Assembly: GCF_014529535.1 (NCBI RefSeq)
Contig: NC_050738.1
Coordinates: 930,001-994,000 of the forward strand
DNA length: 64,000 nucleotides
Origin: Bradysia coprophila
Taxonomy: Eukaryota > Arthropoda > Insecta > Diptera > Sciaridae
Reading direction: 5' to 3'
Below, in pieces: positions 47,601 to 57,634 of the stretch. The translations under genes and the position numbers were made by a program. Within the stretch, counting starts at the first letter, position 1. Every line of letters begins with the position of its first letter. Under the pieces are notes generated by a model. The model was given only the letters and a program-made list of their open reading frames with translations, was not told the origin of the DNA and searched no databases.

Positions 47601-49953
47601 TGTCCCCATCGAAGTATAGTTTGTAATGTTGGTTCGTCCACGTTCTGTAAATGGTTCCGGTTTCAGCGAATGCGAACAATTTAGCAGAATCTCGTGCTTC
47701 GCCAATGAATAGCTCCTCGTTTTTGACCAATCTCCGCGGCAGGTAAATACCAACTCGCAAGAATTCGTCCACTCTGAAAACGATGAATTTTCTCTCGAAC
47801 AATTCCAACGCCTTGGATATGTTCATTTCCAAACGAATCCCATCATCGTCGAACGAACTGTACAATTTCTGCCAATGAATTCTTTTGTCGTCCAGATTCG
47901 CGTAGCGTAAGTCATAACGGCTAAGTAGATCGGAACTGGTCAGCCCGTTAAAAACCAGTCGCGAAATCTTATCTTTGTGGACGCTGCTCTCGAACTGTTG
48001 CATGGCCAAATGCTTTTGTTGATGTGTAAATGCTCCGAAATCGAAGCAGTGCAAATAATCTTCGAGCGACGATAAATTCTTGCGACACCATCGATTCGCC
48101 AGTTGGAATAGTTCGAATTCGCTCAAACAAACCTCACTGGAAACCAGTAAATTTTCCAATAATTCTTTGGGGGTTTCGTCTATGCCGTCTGCATCCATGT
48201 TAAATTCACTGTTCGCGTACAATTTCACGTTATCGCACAACGTGTCTAAAATAAACGTTCGACCATCCGGCAATTCAGGAGGATTCTGCAACCGTTCGGG
48301 AATGGTAATTCGTTCACCGTCAACACAGCTGGAAAACAATGCATTCAACTCTTGACATTCTTTACTTCCGGCAACATCAGACGAACATCTGGCCCAACCC
48401 AAGTATAAATTTTTGACTTTGCCCAGCGAAGCGTTATTGTAGTTGGCAAAGTATCGTATCATGTCTTCCTGTTTCACTTCCCTGCGATGAATTTCTTTGG
48501 CTGGTGGATAGGCATACGGATCATACAGTTTCTCCGGTATGATATCTGGATCCCAAGACACGAAAAACCGATCACCGTCAAGATCTCCGCCGCTCATGAG
48601 TGAGGCTGCATCTCTGGTACCTTTTGTTGGAAATACAATGCAGTCTTCTAAATGTTCGAGTCTTTCACACCGAACCGCTTTGAACTTTCGTATATCACCT
48701 GGGTGCAGACATGGATTGCGTCCGACAATTACTTCAGCCCCATCTAGGGACAACACTCCTTTCCCTTCTGTAGTAATTCGAACGAGTACCTCACCTTCGT
48801 TCAGTGTATCTGTGTAGTCAGCGACACCATACAGCAGCCGAGACTTCCGGATCATTATTCGAACTCGTTCTTTGTCTTTTTTATCGTAGCTTCCTTTCCA
48901 TTCTTCTTTTTGCAGCCGGCGAATCGATTCTTGCAGCGGTGCGATTCCATTCAAAACTTTCTCCGCCATCTCGTGTTCTCCTTTGTATGACAGAAAAATG
49001 AATGCTGAATGCGGATCGAGCAGAGCATTTTGCAGAAACATGAAGTAGTCCTGTTGCTTTCGTAGGAAGACATCATCGCTGATGCCTAGCGTTGATAATA
49101 GCGTTACCAGTTCGCCATTTAAAGAACCGAAAGTGTACGGTTTGGAATAGTCCAGTACCGAAAACGTGTTGTCCGGACAGGATGTAAATTTCTTCATTGA
49201 TGCACGAAAGTGAATGTCGTGTTCGGTTACCAAACCTGGCGCTACCATCAGAGTTCCTTTATATCCTTTGTAACGAATCTGATACACACTCGGTACGTAC
49301 GCGTCGTTATGGAAGACAATGTTCGATAGTTGCGACAATCGCTTGGCATATGTTTTACTCAGCAAGCCACAACCATCCGTGAATACATGACCTTTGTCCT
49401 CCACGTCGTCAATATCCAGGCATTTTTTCTCGTCCAGTTGAATGGAACTATTGGCTGCGGAAAACAGTAGTCCAATTCGTTTCGCTCGTTTCGCTACCGA
49501 TGCAATTTTAGCGAAATCACCAAGTTCGTTGATTTTCTTGAACGTTTCATCACCACTTCGTGCCGCTACCAAATAACAAACTTTCTTTTTCAACTGACTG
49601 TTGCTGTGTCCGTAGAAATAGTACGCAACGCCGTTGATTTTGAGGCCAGTGTTCAGCAACTTTTCTATGTAGCCGGCTGTTTTATTGCGATACGGCTCTT
49701 TAAACTGAAACTTTTCGAACGAAATGCCCACAAAAGATTCGGGATTGTTCTTCGACAGCACTCGATTCGTAGTTTGACTGATCACGTCCAGCGTAATTCC
49801 ATTCTCTTCGGTGATCGTTACAAATTTGATCGGAATCTTCTGCTGGTCCGATGATTTATATCCTTTCGGGGGTTTACAGATGGGAATTGGAACGTGTTGA
49901 TAATTCCATGATGTATCGTCCAGCGATAATTCTCTTTGCAGGACAACGACCAT
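44680..49953 (-). CDS. Cellular RNA-dependent RNA polymerase fused to a UPF1-like SF1 helicase
   Basis: Exon 1 is 45984-49953 and exon 2 is 44680-45914, split by a 69-bp GT-AG intron. Together they make 5205 bp, exactly 1735 codons, for 1734 residues. Residues about 40-600 are a eukaryotic RdRP domain: VFTDGCG (190-196), YKGTLMVAPG (231-240), GRNPCLHPGD (411-420) and the catalytic SGGDLDGD with DLDGD at 457-461. Residues about 1150-1734 are a superfamily-1 helicase: GPPGTGKT (1321-1328, divided by the intron), DEAS (1466-1469), GDHKQLRPS (1491-1499), QGRE (1662-1665) and NVAITRAR (1692-1699). The middle part is of unknown fold. Cellular RdRPs copy RNA to make dsRNA for small-RNA pathways; UPF1-like helicases unwind or remodel RNA. 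The sequence lacks the long N-terminal region of some RdRPs, and an acceptor-like CTGTTCTTAG lies just 5' of the ATG, so a 5' exon is possible. No stops or lost motifs: apparently functional. Confidence 0.95.
45915..45983 (-). other. 69-bp intron splitting the helicase Walker A motif
   Basis: GTAACATTG donor and CCCCTAG acceptor on the minus strand. Removing it restores WGPPGTGKTT from WGPP and GTGKTT. Without splicing, translation stops 13 residues after GPPG, giving an RdRP without a helicase. Confidence 0.93.
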
Positions 49954-50226
49954 GATGTTGATTTAGTGGAGTTGTAATCTAAGAACAGAGATTCGGATTA
50001 TGTGAGTATGAAATGGAAGAAAAACATCAAACGAATCACTGGCGTCCTCAAAGGCCACTTTTTCTTAAACAAACATAAGTGAAATGGCCAAATGCCTAGG
50101 AGAATACATCCTCACATACTTGATTACCTCTACAAAACCAATAGGTTGAAGGTAATCATGGATGGGAAAGCAAAACAGACATACTGACGGCTTATGTGCA
50201 GGAGCTATATCTCGCCTATTCATACT
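49954..50226. other. 5' flank of the RdRP gene
   Basis: Presumed promoter and leader region. A possible 3' splice site (CTGTTCTTAG) lies about 25 bp before the ATG, which hints at a 5'UTR intron. No TATA box stands out. Confidence 0.4.
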
Positions 50227-50810
50227 GAGGGATTCTTTTGAATTTCGACTGACCGAAATCGGCGCTATTTTTTCCGGGAATTTTTTTTTATATGTCTAGT
50301 TAGGCCTTGGTGCCTAGGCCCCAAAACCAGTCTCAGACATTTTTGATCTTCCATACCTGGCTGGTTGTAAGTGGCCAAAAGTCGAAAAATGAGGTTTCGT
50401 AGTTCGGATTTCATTTCCGTACATGCGTATCGCTGTAAAGCTGAGGCCTTCCACATTCATAATAAGTAATAATTTAATCAAATAATTGCATTAGTGAGGT
50501 CACAGCTCTCATCAAAGTTCACGGAGGTTCCATCGATTCTGAGAAATTTTCCGGAAGTCATATTTTCGGCCGATTATCATCAAATTTTATGAAGTTAATA
50601 TTTGCCCCAGGAGTACTTGACCTCAGCTTTCCAACGAACCCATACACGCCCGTGTCCTCGCCACCTTAGTGAACTTACTGGTATGGAAGATCAAAAATAT
50701 CTGAGACTGGTTTTGGGGCCTAGGCACCAAGGCCTAACTAGGCATATATAAAAAAAGTCCCGGAAAAAATAGCGCCGATTTCGGTCAGTCGAAATTCAAA
50801 AGAATCCCTC
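50227..50810. mobile_element. Long foldback element, GAGGGATTCTTTTGAA ends, copy 2
   Basis: A 584-bp palindrome with arms of more than 200 bp. The end GAGGGATTCTTTTGAATTTC and the inner word CTTGGTGCCTAGGCCCCAAA are mirrored on the right. Flanks show no clear 3-bp duplication. It sits 270 bp upstream of the RdRP start codon. Confidence 0.88.
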
Positions 50811-51091
50811 AGTAAACTAAACTATTAACCTTTTACAAACGGCAAGCATATGACGAGTATTATTATCGGGTCTATTGCTTCCAACGATCAAAGTATTTTT
50901 AATTTGTTGATTTCAAATCTTGTACTTCAATTTTTTAACATACATTTTGCCTTTGCTATATAATGCACCATATTACCCAGGGCTTGTCATTCTTTTTGTT
51001 GTCATAACAGATGAATAGCCGTATGTGACAGGTTAAACGGGACAGGCGAAAAGTGAAATTTTGAATGAGGAAAGGTTCAGACAGAATTACA

Positions 51092-51573
51092 AGTTAGACC
51101 ATCGCACTGCTCCTAGTAACATTGACATAGAAAGTATTGAAGTCGTAAGTCCGCCCAAAATTCAAATGGTAAAACGGGATGAATTTGGGAAGCAGATGGT
51201 ATCAGGATAGGCTTTGAATTTCTTTCGTTAAGTCATGACTCATGTAACGGGGTATGCCAGAAGTTAAAACACACAACTCTTTCAAGTGTGTACCGGTTTG
51301 TTACAAGTAACTGTAAACACGAACTTCGACAACCCGAACAACGACAATTTCATCCACACCACTTACGCTTACGTGATATTTCATACAAATCGAGCAACGT
51401 CGCCTACGCGATTTACACAGAAATATTATTGAGGTTATGGTTCTGTGGATGAAATTTGACAATTCATATGGCCTTGGATCAAACCTACACGCACACATCC
51501 ATAAAAATTTGGAGCCTTCTTTACGTCTGACATACTAGTGTCAATGCTAGGAGCATATTGCTATGGTTAGACT
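51092..51573. mobile_element. Inverted-repeat element related to the dispersed CCTAGCAT repeat
   Basis: AGTTAGACCATCGCACTGCT with CCTAGTAACATTGACA at the left is mirrored imperfectly by TGTCAATGCTAGGAGCATAT and ATGGTTAGACTTT at the right. It may be the fuller form of the dispersed repeat at 1262, 35991 and 56203. Confidence 0.6.
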
Positions 51574-52395
51574 TTTACCATAGCGCTTCAGAATGGTATG
51601 GACGTACACACAACATAAAAGAACAATCAGAACTTCATTTCACATCCAGAAGTCACGTATTTCGCAGTGCATTTTATCTGTGTGGTAAAAAAATAATCGA
51701 AATATTGAATGGACTCACAACCAGACGATGTCAACACAAACAAAATTTTTTGTTTACAAATATAACACGATCTTAGAAGTAGCTAAAAGTTACTGATATA
51801 AAACATTTCAAGCGAATGCTGTACACAGCAAAATCGCGATAAAAGTAATGTTTATTTCAACCATTCCAACCAAATTGTTAGTATGGTTCGGTTGATCGAG
51901 TCAAAATATTTCTGTTATGCACATGTCCAACCATGTTGATGTTTTAAAAGAATCATTTTGCTTGTTCTTGTAATTGGAGGAGCCACCTTCATTCGCTTTT
52001 TAATTGCTTCAACTTACCCAACAACAGTAGATGATTGAAATGAAGCGGTTGTGTATTGTGTCGGCCACAATGAAAAACTTTATTTCACTGAATTGATCTC
52101 TGGATGTTTATACTTTTGATCGCACACCTCGCACACTCGACTGGCTTTTGGCCCTTTTGGCATATAGTGTAATAAAGCCGATAAATGATAGTAGGTGGCG
52201 TTGAACGAATTCTGTGGTCATTGCGCGGTCACCATCGATTTAAAATTCGAAGCAAGGCGCAGAGTAAATTTCCAATCAATTTGTTTCATTTAACAGTGCC
52301 TTATCACTAAAAACGAAACAAATGGGAATACATTGAATTGAAATATAATTGCAGATCATTGTTGTGTAATCGTGACGGTAGTGGCACTTCTGTAT
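51574..52395. other. Intergenic, no gene recognised
   Basis: AT-rich, no supported features. Confidence 0.4.
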
Positions 52396-52552
52396 TGCTC
52401 AAAACAAACGAGGCATTGAAAACGTGTTTTGACGCAATTTTCGAAACTGTCAAATGAAGTTAAAACTTTTTCTATTCAAAATCGCGACTGCTGCATCTGT
52501 CAATGAAAACTAGGACCAAAACACGTTTTCAATGCCTCGTTTGTTTTGAGCA
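52396..52552. mobile_element. MITE with about 36-bp perfect inverted repeats
   Basis: TGCTCAAAACAAACGAGGCA then TTGAAAACGTGTTTTG is exactly mirrored at the right end. 157 bp, non-coding. The near-identity of the arms suggests a recent insertion. Confidence 0.88.
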
Positions 52553-52610
52553 TTTACGAATTCTATAAACATTTACGGTATCTCCATGTGTAAATCACAG
52601 TAAACGAAGA

Positions 52611-52782
52611 TACGACCAATGAAAGTGTAAAACAGGTATGGTCTATTGTCCGCCAGGAGGACATAAAAATTTGATTTTCGTACTTAAACGCACTCATTTT
52701 CATATTATTTTGACATAATATGTGAGTGCGTTTAAGACGAATTCGCCGATCGACCATACCTGTTCTAGACTTTCATTGGATA
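52611..52782. mobile_element. MITE with imperfect inverted repeats
   Basis: TACGACCAATGAAAGTGTAA and AACAGGTATGGTC at the left are mirrored by GACCATACCTGTT and TTTCATTGGATACG at the right. An inner CTTAAACGCACTCA hairpin is also present. Confidence 0.75.
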
Positions 52783-53186
52783 CGACTGCTTGTCAGAATT
52801 CTTCATAGATGTAGACTACCTAGAGTAATTATGACCCGAAATTCTTTGAAAAATTATATCACACAAACATTACTAACACGAAAACGTCAACTTTGCTTTG
52901 CTTTTGACGTTATGAGTCCCTTTACTTTCGACATTCAGAGTCCCTTCTAACTGTCTGTACACACATTTAAATATATGATTTTTCGTTTTAATTTGTCAGT
53001 TTGCTCTATTGAGATGGCCCTAAATTCCTAAATCTTTTAAAAGAAAGTAAGTCATTTTTTGATTGAGTGTTATTATCAACTGGAATGATTCATTGAATGA
53101 AAAAAAAAGTCGATCCGTTTACACTTAAAATGAATGCAGCAATCGCGAGCGAAGCGAGTATTTTTTTTACTCATTATTATGAGTGG

Positions 53187-53372
53187 GAGGGATTCTTTTG
53201 AAAAACAGCCTGCCGAAATCGCACGCATTTTCTAGTGGATTTTTTGATATGTGCCTAGATAGGCATTGGTCCCTAGATACCAAAACCACTTTCAAAAAAA
53301 TTCGTCTAAGCTTGTGTGACCAAGTGAGAGGTGACCAAAAACTGAAAACATGCACTTTTCTTATGGAAAGGT
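53187..53372 (+). mobile_element. Truncated GAGGGATTCTTTTGAA foldback, copy 3
   Basis: The left end and about 180 bp of arm match copy 1 (GTGCCTAGA, CCAAAACCACTTTC words), but no right arm follows. Confidence 0.75.
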
Positions 53373-55679
53373 AATATTACAATTGAATGTTTTTTTACTC
53401 TATTATATGTATGGTACCGACTCAGAAAGTCATTAAAGTTTATTACTTTTCAAAAAAATCTTGAAATTTAATAATTTCGTTTTCGAGAGCTCCAGATTTG
53501 CGAGTAGAGTGACTTCGATTGAAAACTGAATCATCAACAGTACTTGTTGTGGATCAAGTATGGCATGTTTGGTGTCGTTGAAAAGCTTATTCCTCAGGCT
53601 GTAATATTAGGGGCAAATTACTTTAAAATAAAGCTGCCAGAAAGGTACAGAATTGTCCAAATTTCACCGAGGGTAGCGGAAAAAGTAACTTCTCTGAAAA
53701 TGTAACATAAAAGAACATTTTCAAAATTTCTTTGTTGCCATTCGAAAAAGCTTATTAACCGCGTCTAGAATCAATCTGGACTGGCTGGTTCGGTCACTTT
53801 GTCAAGGATATATCACTCTTCGAAAATGGTAAAATTTTGATTTTCAACAGTTATTGCTCCGAGAGCAAATGACCGAAAGCAATATTTTTTACACAGTATA
53901 TCTTAGAATTTTTCCCTCTACCGATCCCCATTAAAATTTGTGCTCAGGCTGTGCCTGACTGCTTGTGGTAGCGCATCCACTGGTTCTCAGAAACGGCTCA
54001 GGGGTTCGGGCTAATTTTTTCCTGTGTGATGTTCTTATCCATCACTCATTATAAATATGAAAAAAAATTATTGGTGGTCGGCGGTCCCTATTTAATCTCG
54101 TTTCAAACCAACCGTGACCTATATGAACATTCCGTTCCGCAACTTTTATATTAAATACAAATTGTATCATAGAAAAAATGCAATGAATGTTTAACGATCA
54201 GTCCAAAAAAACAGAGCTATGACAGTGCCCTACTCCACATTCGCATAAATGACGCAACGTTGCAAATATGTTAAATTTTATGGCCGTAATAAAATGGAAT
54301 GTCTATATAATATTCACATCCATACATTGAACCTACATCAATAAAATCACTGGAAAATAACTTCATAAATCTCGTGTATAAATATGAGACGGTAAAAAAG
54401 AAGCTGTGTTGAGCTGGTGTGTACATACTATAACATTTATCGCAATTGAATCGACTTTTCATTTCAATGTGCAATGTATACAAAGTATTTAATATAAATA
54501 ACCATCCACCCCGTTAAAAGTTTAATCCGTTTTCAATATTTTTGCGATCCAGAATTGAATAGCTGGTATGTGCATTACACACACACACCCCCACACATAC
54601 TCCACCCTTCTCTTTATGTACAATAAACTGAGAACCGTATCATTAAGGACACAAATCTTTTTGATATAAAATATTTTTCTCAACATAATAGCACCAGGCG
54701 ACCTACAAAATAACAGGAGCTTTTAACTCGGTCTGGGATCATATACTTTTATACGTTATATCCCAACCGAACGAAAAATCATTATTATTATTACGTAGAA
54801 AAATGTTTGTATACACAAATTCAAGCATATTATAGGAACCCGTCTTATATATCTTTTCAAAATCATACACCATATCAATAGGAAAATGGTGAAAATAAGT
54901 GCTCTTTAACAAAAATCTCATAGCAGCTGGCGTTTCAATTTTATCGGTTGTGGAATTTTCAATTTCCCTAAACGATGGCTCTGAAATGAATTTAGAAAAG
55001 TTCCAAGATATTTTTTTTATTACACACTTTTATGGGCTTTGAATTTTTTATTTATTAGCAATTTTCGCTGCCGGATTTATTTAACGAACTTCTAATAACT
55101 GAACCATATAATTGACGATGGCTTCATATAACTTTGATTGTATGTTTCGATAATTGAAAGGTACTCGTCAGATTATTATTAATTGAATAAATACGAAAGA
55201 AATTAGAAATTGAAATAATATTTTGTGTCGTACATATAACAGAAGATGACGGGCTTACGTCTTTGTAAATAAGTAGAAATGAAACACGCTGCATCACAGC
55301 TCTAAAATTTTTATTTTGTCAATTTCAGTCAAAAACCCTACAAAGGGAAATTTGACGCAAGTCCTTGTGCATATTCCCAAAACAAACGATAAATTTTTTA
55401 ACCTCAAAATTGAAGTAAAAAAAGTTTTGAAATAAAGTCTGTCACAAGTGGCAGATGATTCTATTCGGCTTTCCTCCTTTTCTGTTTTTAAAATGTCATC
55501 AAACTTTTTGGGCTAATCCTAGAATTATCGCCCCGGGAGCGGTAAGAATCGAAGCTGTCAGATATTGACGATAGTATTGTCAAAGTCTGTCAGGGGGATA
55601 ATTCTAGGATATTTCAGGTTTTTTTGGGTTACTTTCTGCTCTGCGCAAACTATTCGAACGGCGAGAATGTAAAAAAGTA
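53373..55679. other. Long intergenic stretch, no gene recognised
   Basis: AT-rich; a CA-rich stretch at about 54575-54600. No gene-like frame. Confidence 0.45.
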
Positions 55680-55875
55680 CAGTCAGAGGCAGTGAAGTTT
55701 CAGCATGAATTTGCTTCAGCTGATCCACATATACATTCAAAACTGTTTATACGGTTGAGTATGCTACAGACACGCGCGTAGTCGTAAAAACGTATACACA
55801 GTTTTTATTGTTTGTGTGAATCAGCTGAAAAACAGCTGAAGCAAATTCATGCTGAAATTTCACTGCCTCTAACTG
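55680..55875. mobile_element. Tc1/mariner-like MITE, AATTTGCTTCAGCTG family, copy 3 (intact)
   Basis: CAGTCAGAGGCAGTGAAGTT and the CAGCATGAATTTGCTTCAGC block are mirrored at the right, ending CACTGCCTCTAACTG. TA flanks both sides. This is the best reference copy of the family in the window. Confidence 0.88.
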
Positions 55876-55946
55876 TATCCGACCAACTAATTCTACAATA
55901 AGAGCAGAAGTTCTGTAAATTCTGTACGTCTCGAAACGAATCTTAC

Positions 55947-56946
55947 CAGGGCCTATTATTTGGGAATTAATTCCCAATATTCCCAAATATTCCCAAATAT
56001 TCCCAAATATTCCTAAATATTCACAAATATTCACAAATATTCACAAATATTCACAAATATTCACAAAAATTTAAAACCAGGTAGACGTAGACTTAAATAA
56101 AATTTGAACGATTCAGTGGATATCATGCTTATATTTGTGATTACATAATAAAGTGTTTTAAGCTAGCGGCGTTGGAGGTACCCCAAAAAATGTATGTGTT
56201 ACGGCACAGCCCTGCTACTAGCATGAACACTGAGGACTGAATTGACAAGTGTCAAATCTGGAGGCTTTAGTGATACGAGCTACCGCTTAGGATTATGTTT
56301 TAACTCATACAACAAAAACAAGTCATCTATCTGTATAACAGAAACGCAGTGCCTACTGTGATTTCATCAGCCTCATGGCTTGGGAATCAATATTGTTAAT
56401 ATTTGTGAATATTTGGGGATATTTGTGAATATTGGTGAATTTTGGGAATATTTGGGAATTTTTGAGAATATTTGGGAATATTTGGGAATTTTGGGAATAT
56501 TTGTGAATATTTGTGAATTTTGGGAATATTTGGGAAGTAGACGATGTGTAAAAGTTTTAACGATAGAAAATACCTGCTGTAATGCCACTGGTTATTTCTA
56601 AGTCATTAGAAAATCGAAAATAAACTTCTGATGGATGAGATTAAATGTCAATGGTATTTAAACACGATTTATAAAGCTTTATTGATAACAGTACAAAATA
56701 GAAACCAAACATTTTGGGATAATATATTCAAAAGGAGTAATTATTTGGGAATTAATCCCCAAATATTCACAAAAATTCTCAAATATTCCCAAAATTCCCA
56801 AATATTCACAAATATTCCCAAATATTCCCAAATATTCTCAAATATTCCCAAATATTCCCAAATATTCCCAAATATTCCCAAATATTCCCAAAATTCACAA
56901 ATATTCCCAAATATTCCCAAAATCGATTCCCAAATAATAGGCCCTG
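55947..56946. mobile_element. 1-kb hAT-like foldback, CAGGGCCTATTATT family, arms of AATATTCCCA words
   Basis: Ends are CAGGGCCTATTATTTGGGAA and its complement, flanked by an exact 8-bp duplication AATCTTAC (55939-55946 and 56947-56954). The arms are strings of 8-11-bp AATATTCCCA/CACA words. The middle carries the dispersed repeat (56203-56350) and another run of TATTTGGGAA words (56387-56537), so the element has absorbed other DNA. Confidence 0.88.
56203..56350 (+). repeat. Dispersed repeat, copy 3
   Basis: Matches 1262-1440 through CTAGCATGAACACTGAGG, GAGCTACCGCTTAGGATT, AACAAGTCATCTATCT and the AAACGCAGTG end. It lies inside the foldback 55947-56946. Confidence 0.65.
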
Positions 56947-57054
56947 AATCTTACACTTAACACTAAACGTTACCCAAACTACTTCCAAAACAGCTCATAA
57001 TCTACAAAACCCTCAAAAGAGTAACAGATGACGCCAGTTACTTCAATTGATATT

Positions 57055-57342
57055 CCAAAACATTTGATATAAGTTTCTGTGACGCATTCTGCGCCTGAAC
57101 GCATACAATTTTAACTAAAAAATTTAACAAAAAAGTTTATCGAAAATTTTGCAAGACAAAAAGTTGCGTCACAAAGTGCTGAGGAAACCAGTCATAAGAA
57201 AGGTTTGTAATAGAAAAGTATGTCCTAGGTCCTACCTACATCTAAAAATGACAATTTGTAACTTTTGTTAAAATCTTTGTTGTTAAAATTATATGCGTTC
57301 AGGCGCAGAATGCGTCACCAAAACTGATATCAAATGTTTTGG
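57055..57342. mobile_element. Foldback element just 3' of Su(var)3-9
   Basis: Arms of about 60 bp: CCAAAACATTTGATATAAGT with GACGCATTCTGCGCCTGAAC, mirrored at 57283-57342. Non-coding. Confidence 0.82.
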
Positions 57343-57563
57343 AAGTTGAATTGAAGTAAACTTAAAAAAATTAAGAAATTCTCACATATTCTTTTGAGGT
57401 TTTTTTGGTCAGATTAGCTGATTAGACTATTAACTCAATCTTTATGTTTGAACTAAGAACAAGAATTTCCTAGATAACCTAAATTCACTAGAAACGTAGT
57501 TAAAAATAACATCCGTCAAAAATGGTATAGAAAGACTAACTTTTGGTAAAAACCGGAATTAAA

Positions 57564-57569
57564 TTTATT
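57564..57569 (-). terminator. Polyadenylation signal of Su(var)3-9
   Basis: AATAAA on the minus strand, 66 bp after the stop codon at 57635. Confidence 0.65.
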
Positions 57570-57634
57570 CAACATTAACATTAACTGAAGATAACAAACT
57601 CTAATGATCCACATTATTGTTTGAGTCATTCTAG

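Noticed and set aside
45054-49854. Numerous plus-strand open frames up to 119 codons opposite the RdRP gene
   Set aside because: Antisense shadows of a long coding exon; the minus strand carries the conserved motifs.
56373-56988. Open frames of repeated NIPKYSQ / EYLGIFGNIW type
   Set aside because: They are translations of AATATTCCCA word repeats in the foldback arms, not proteins.
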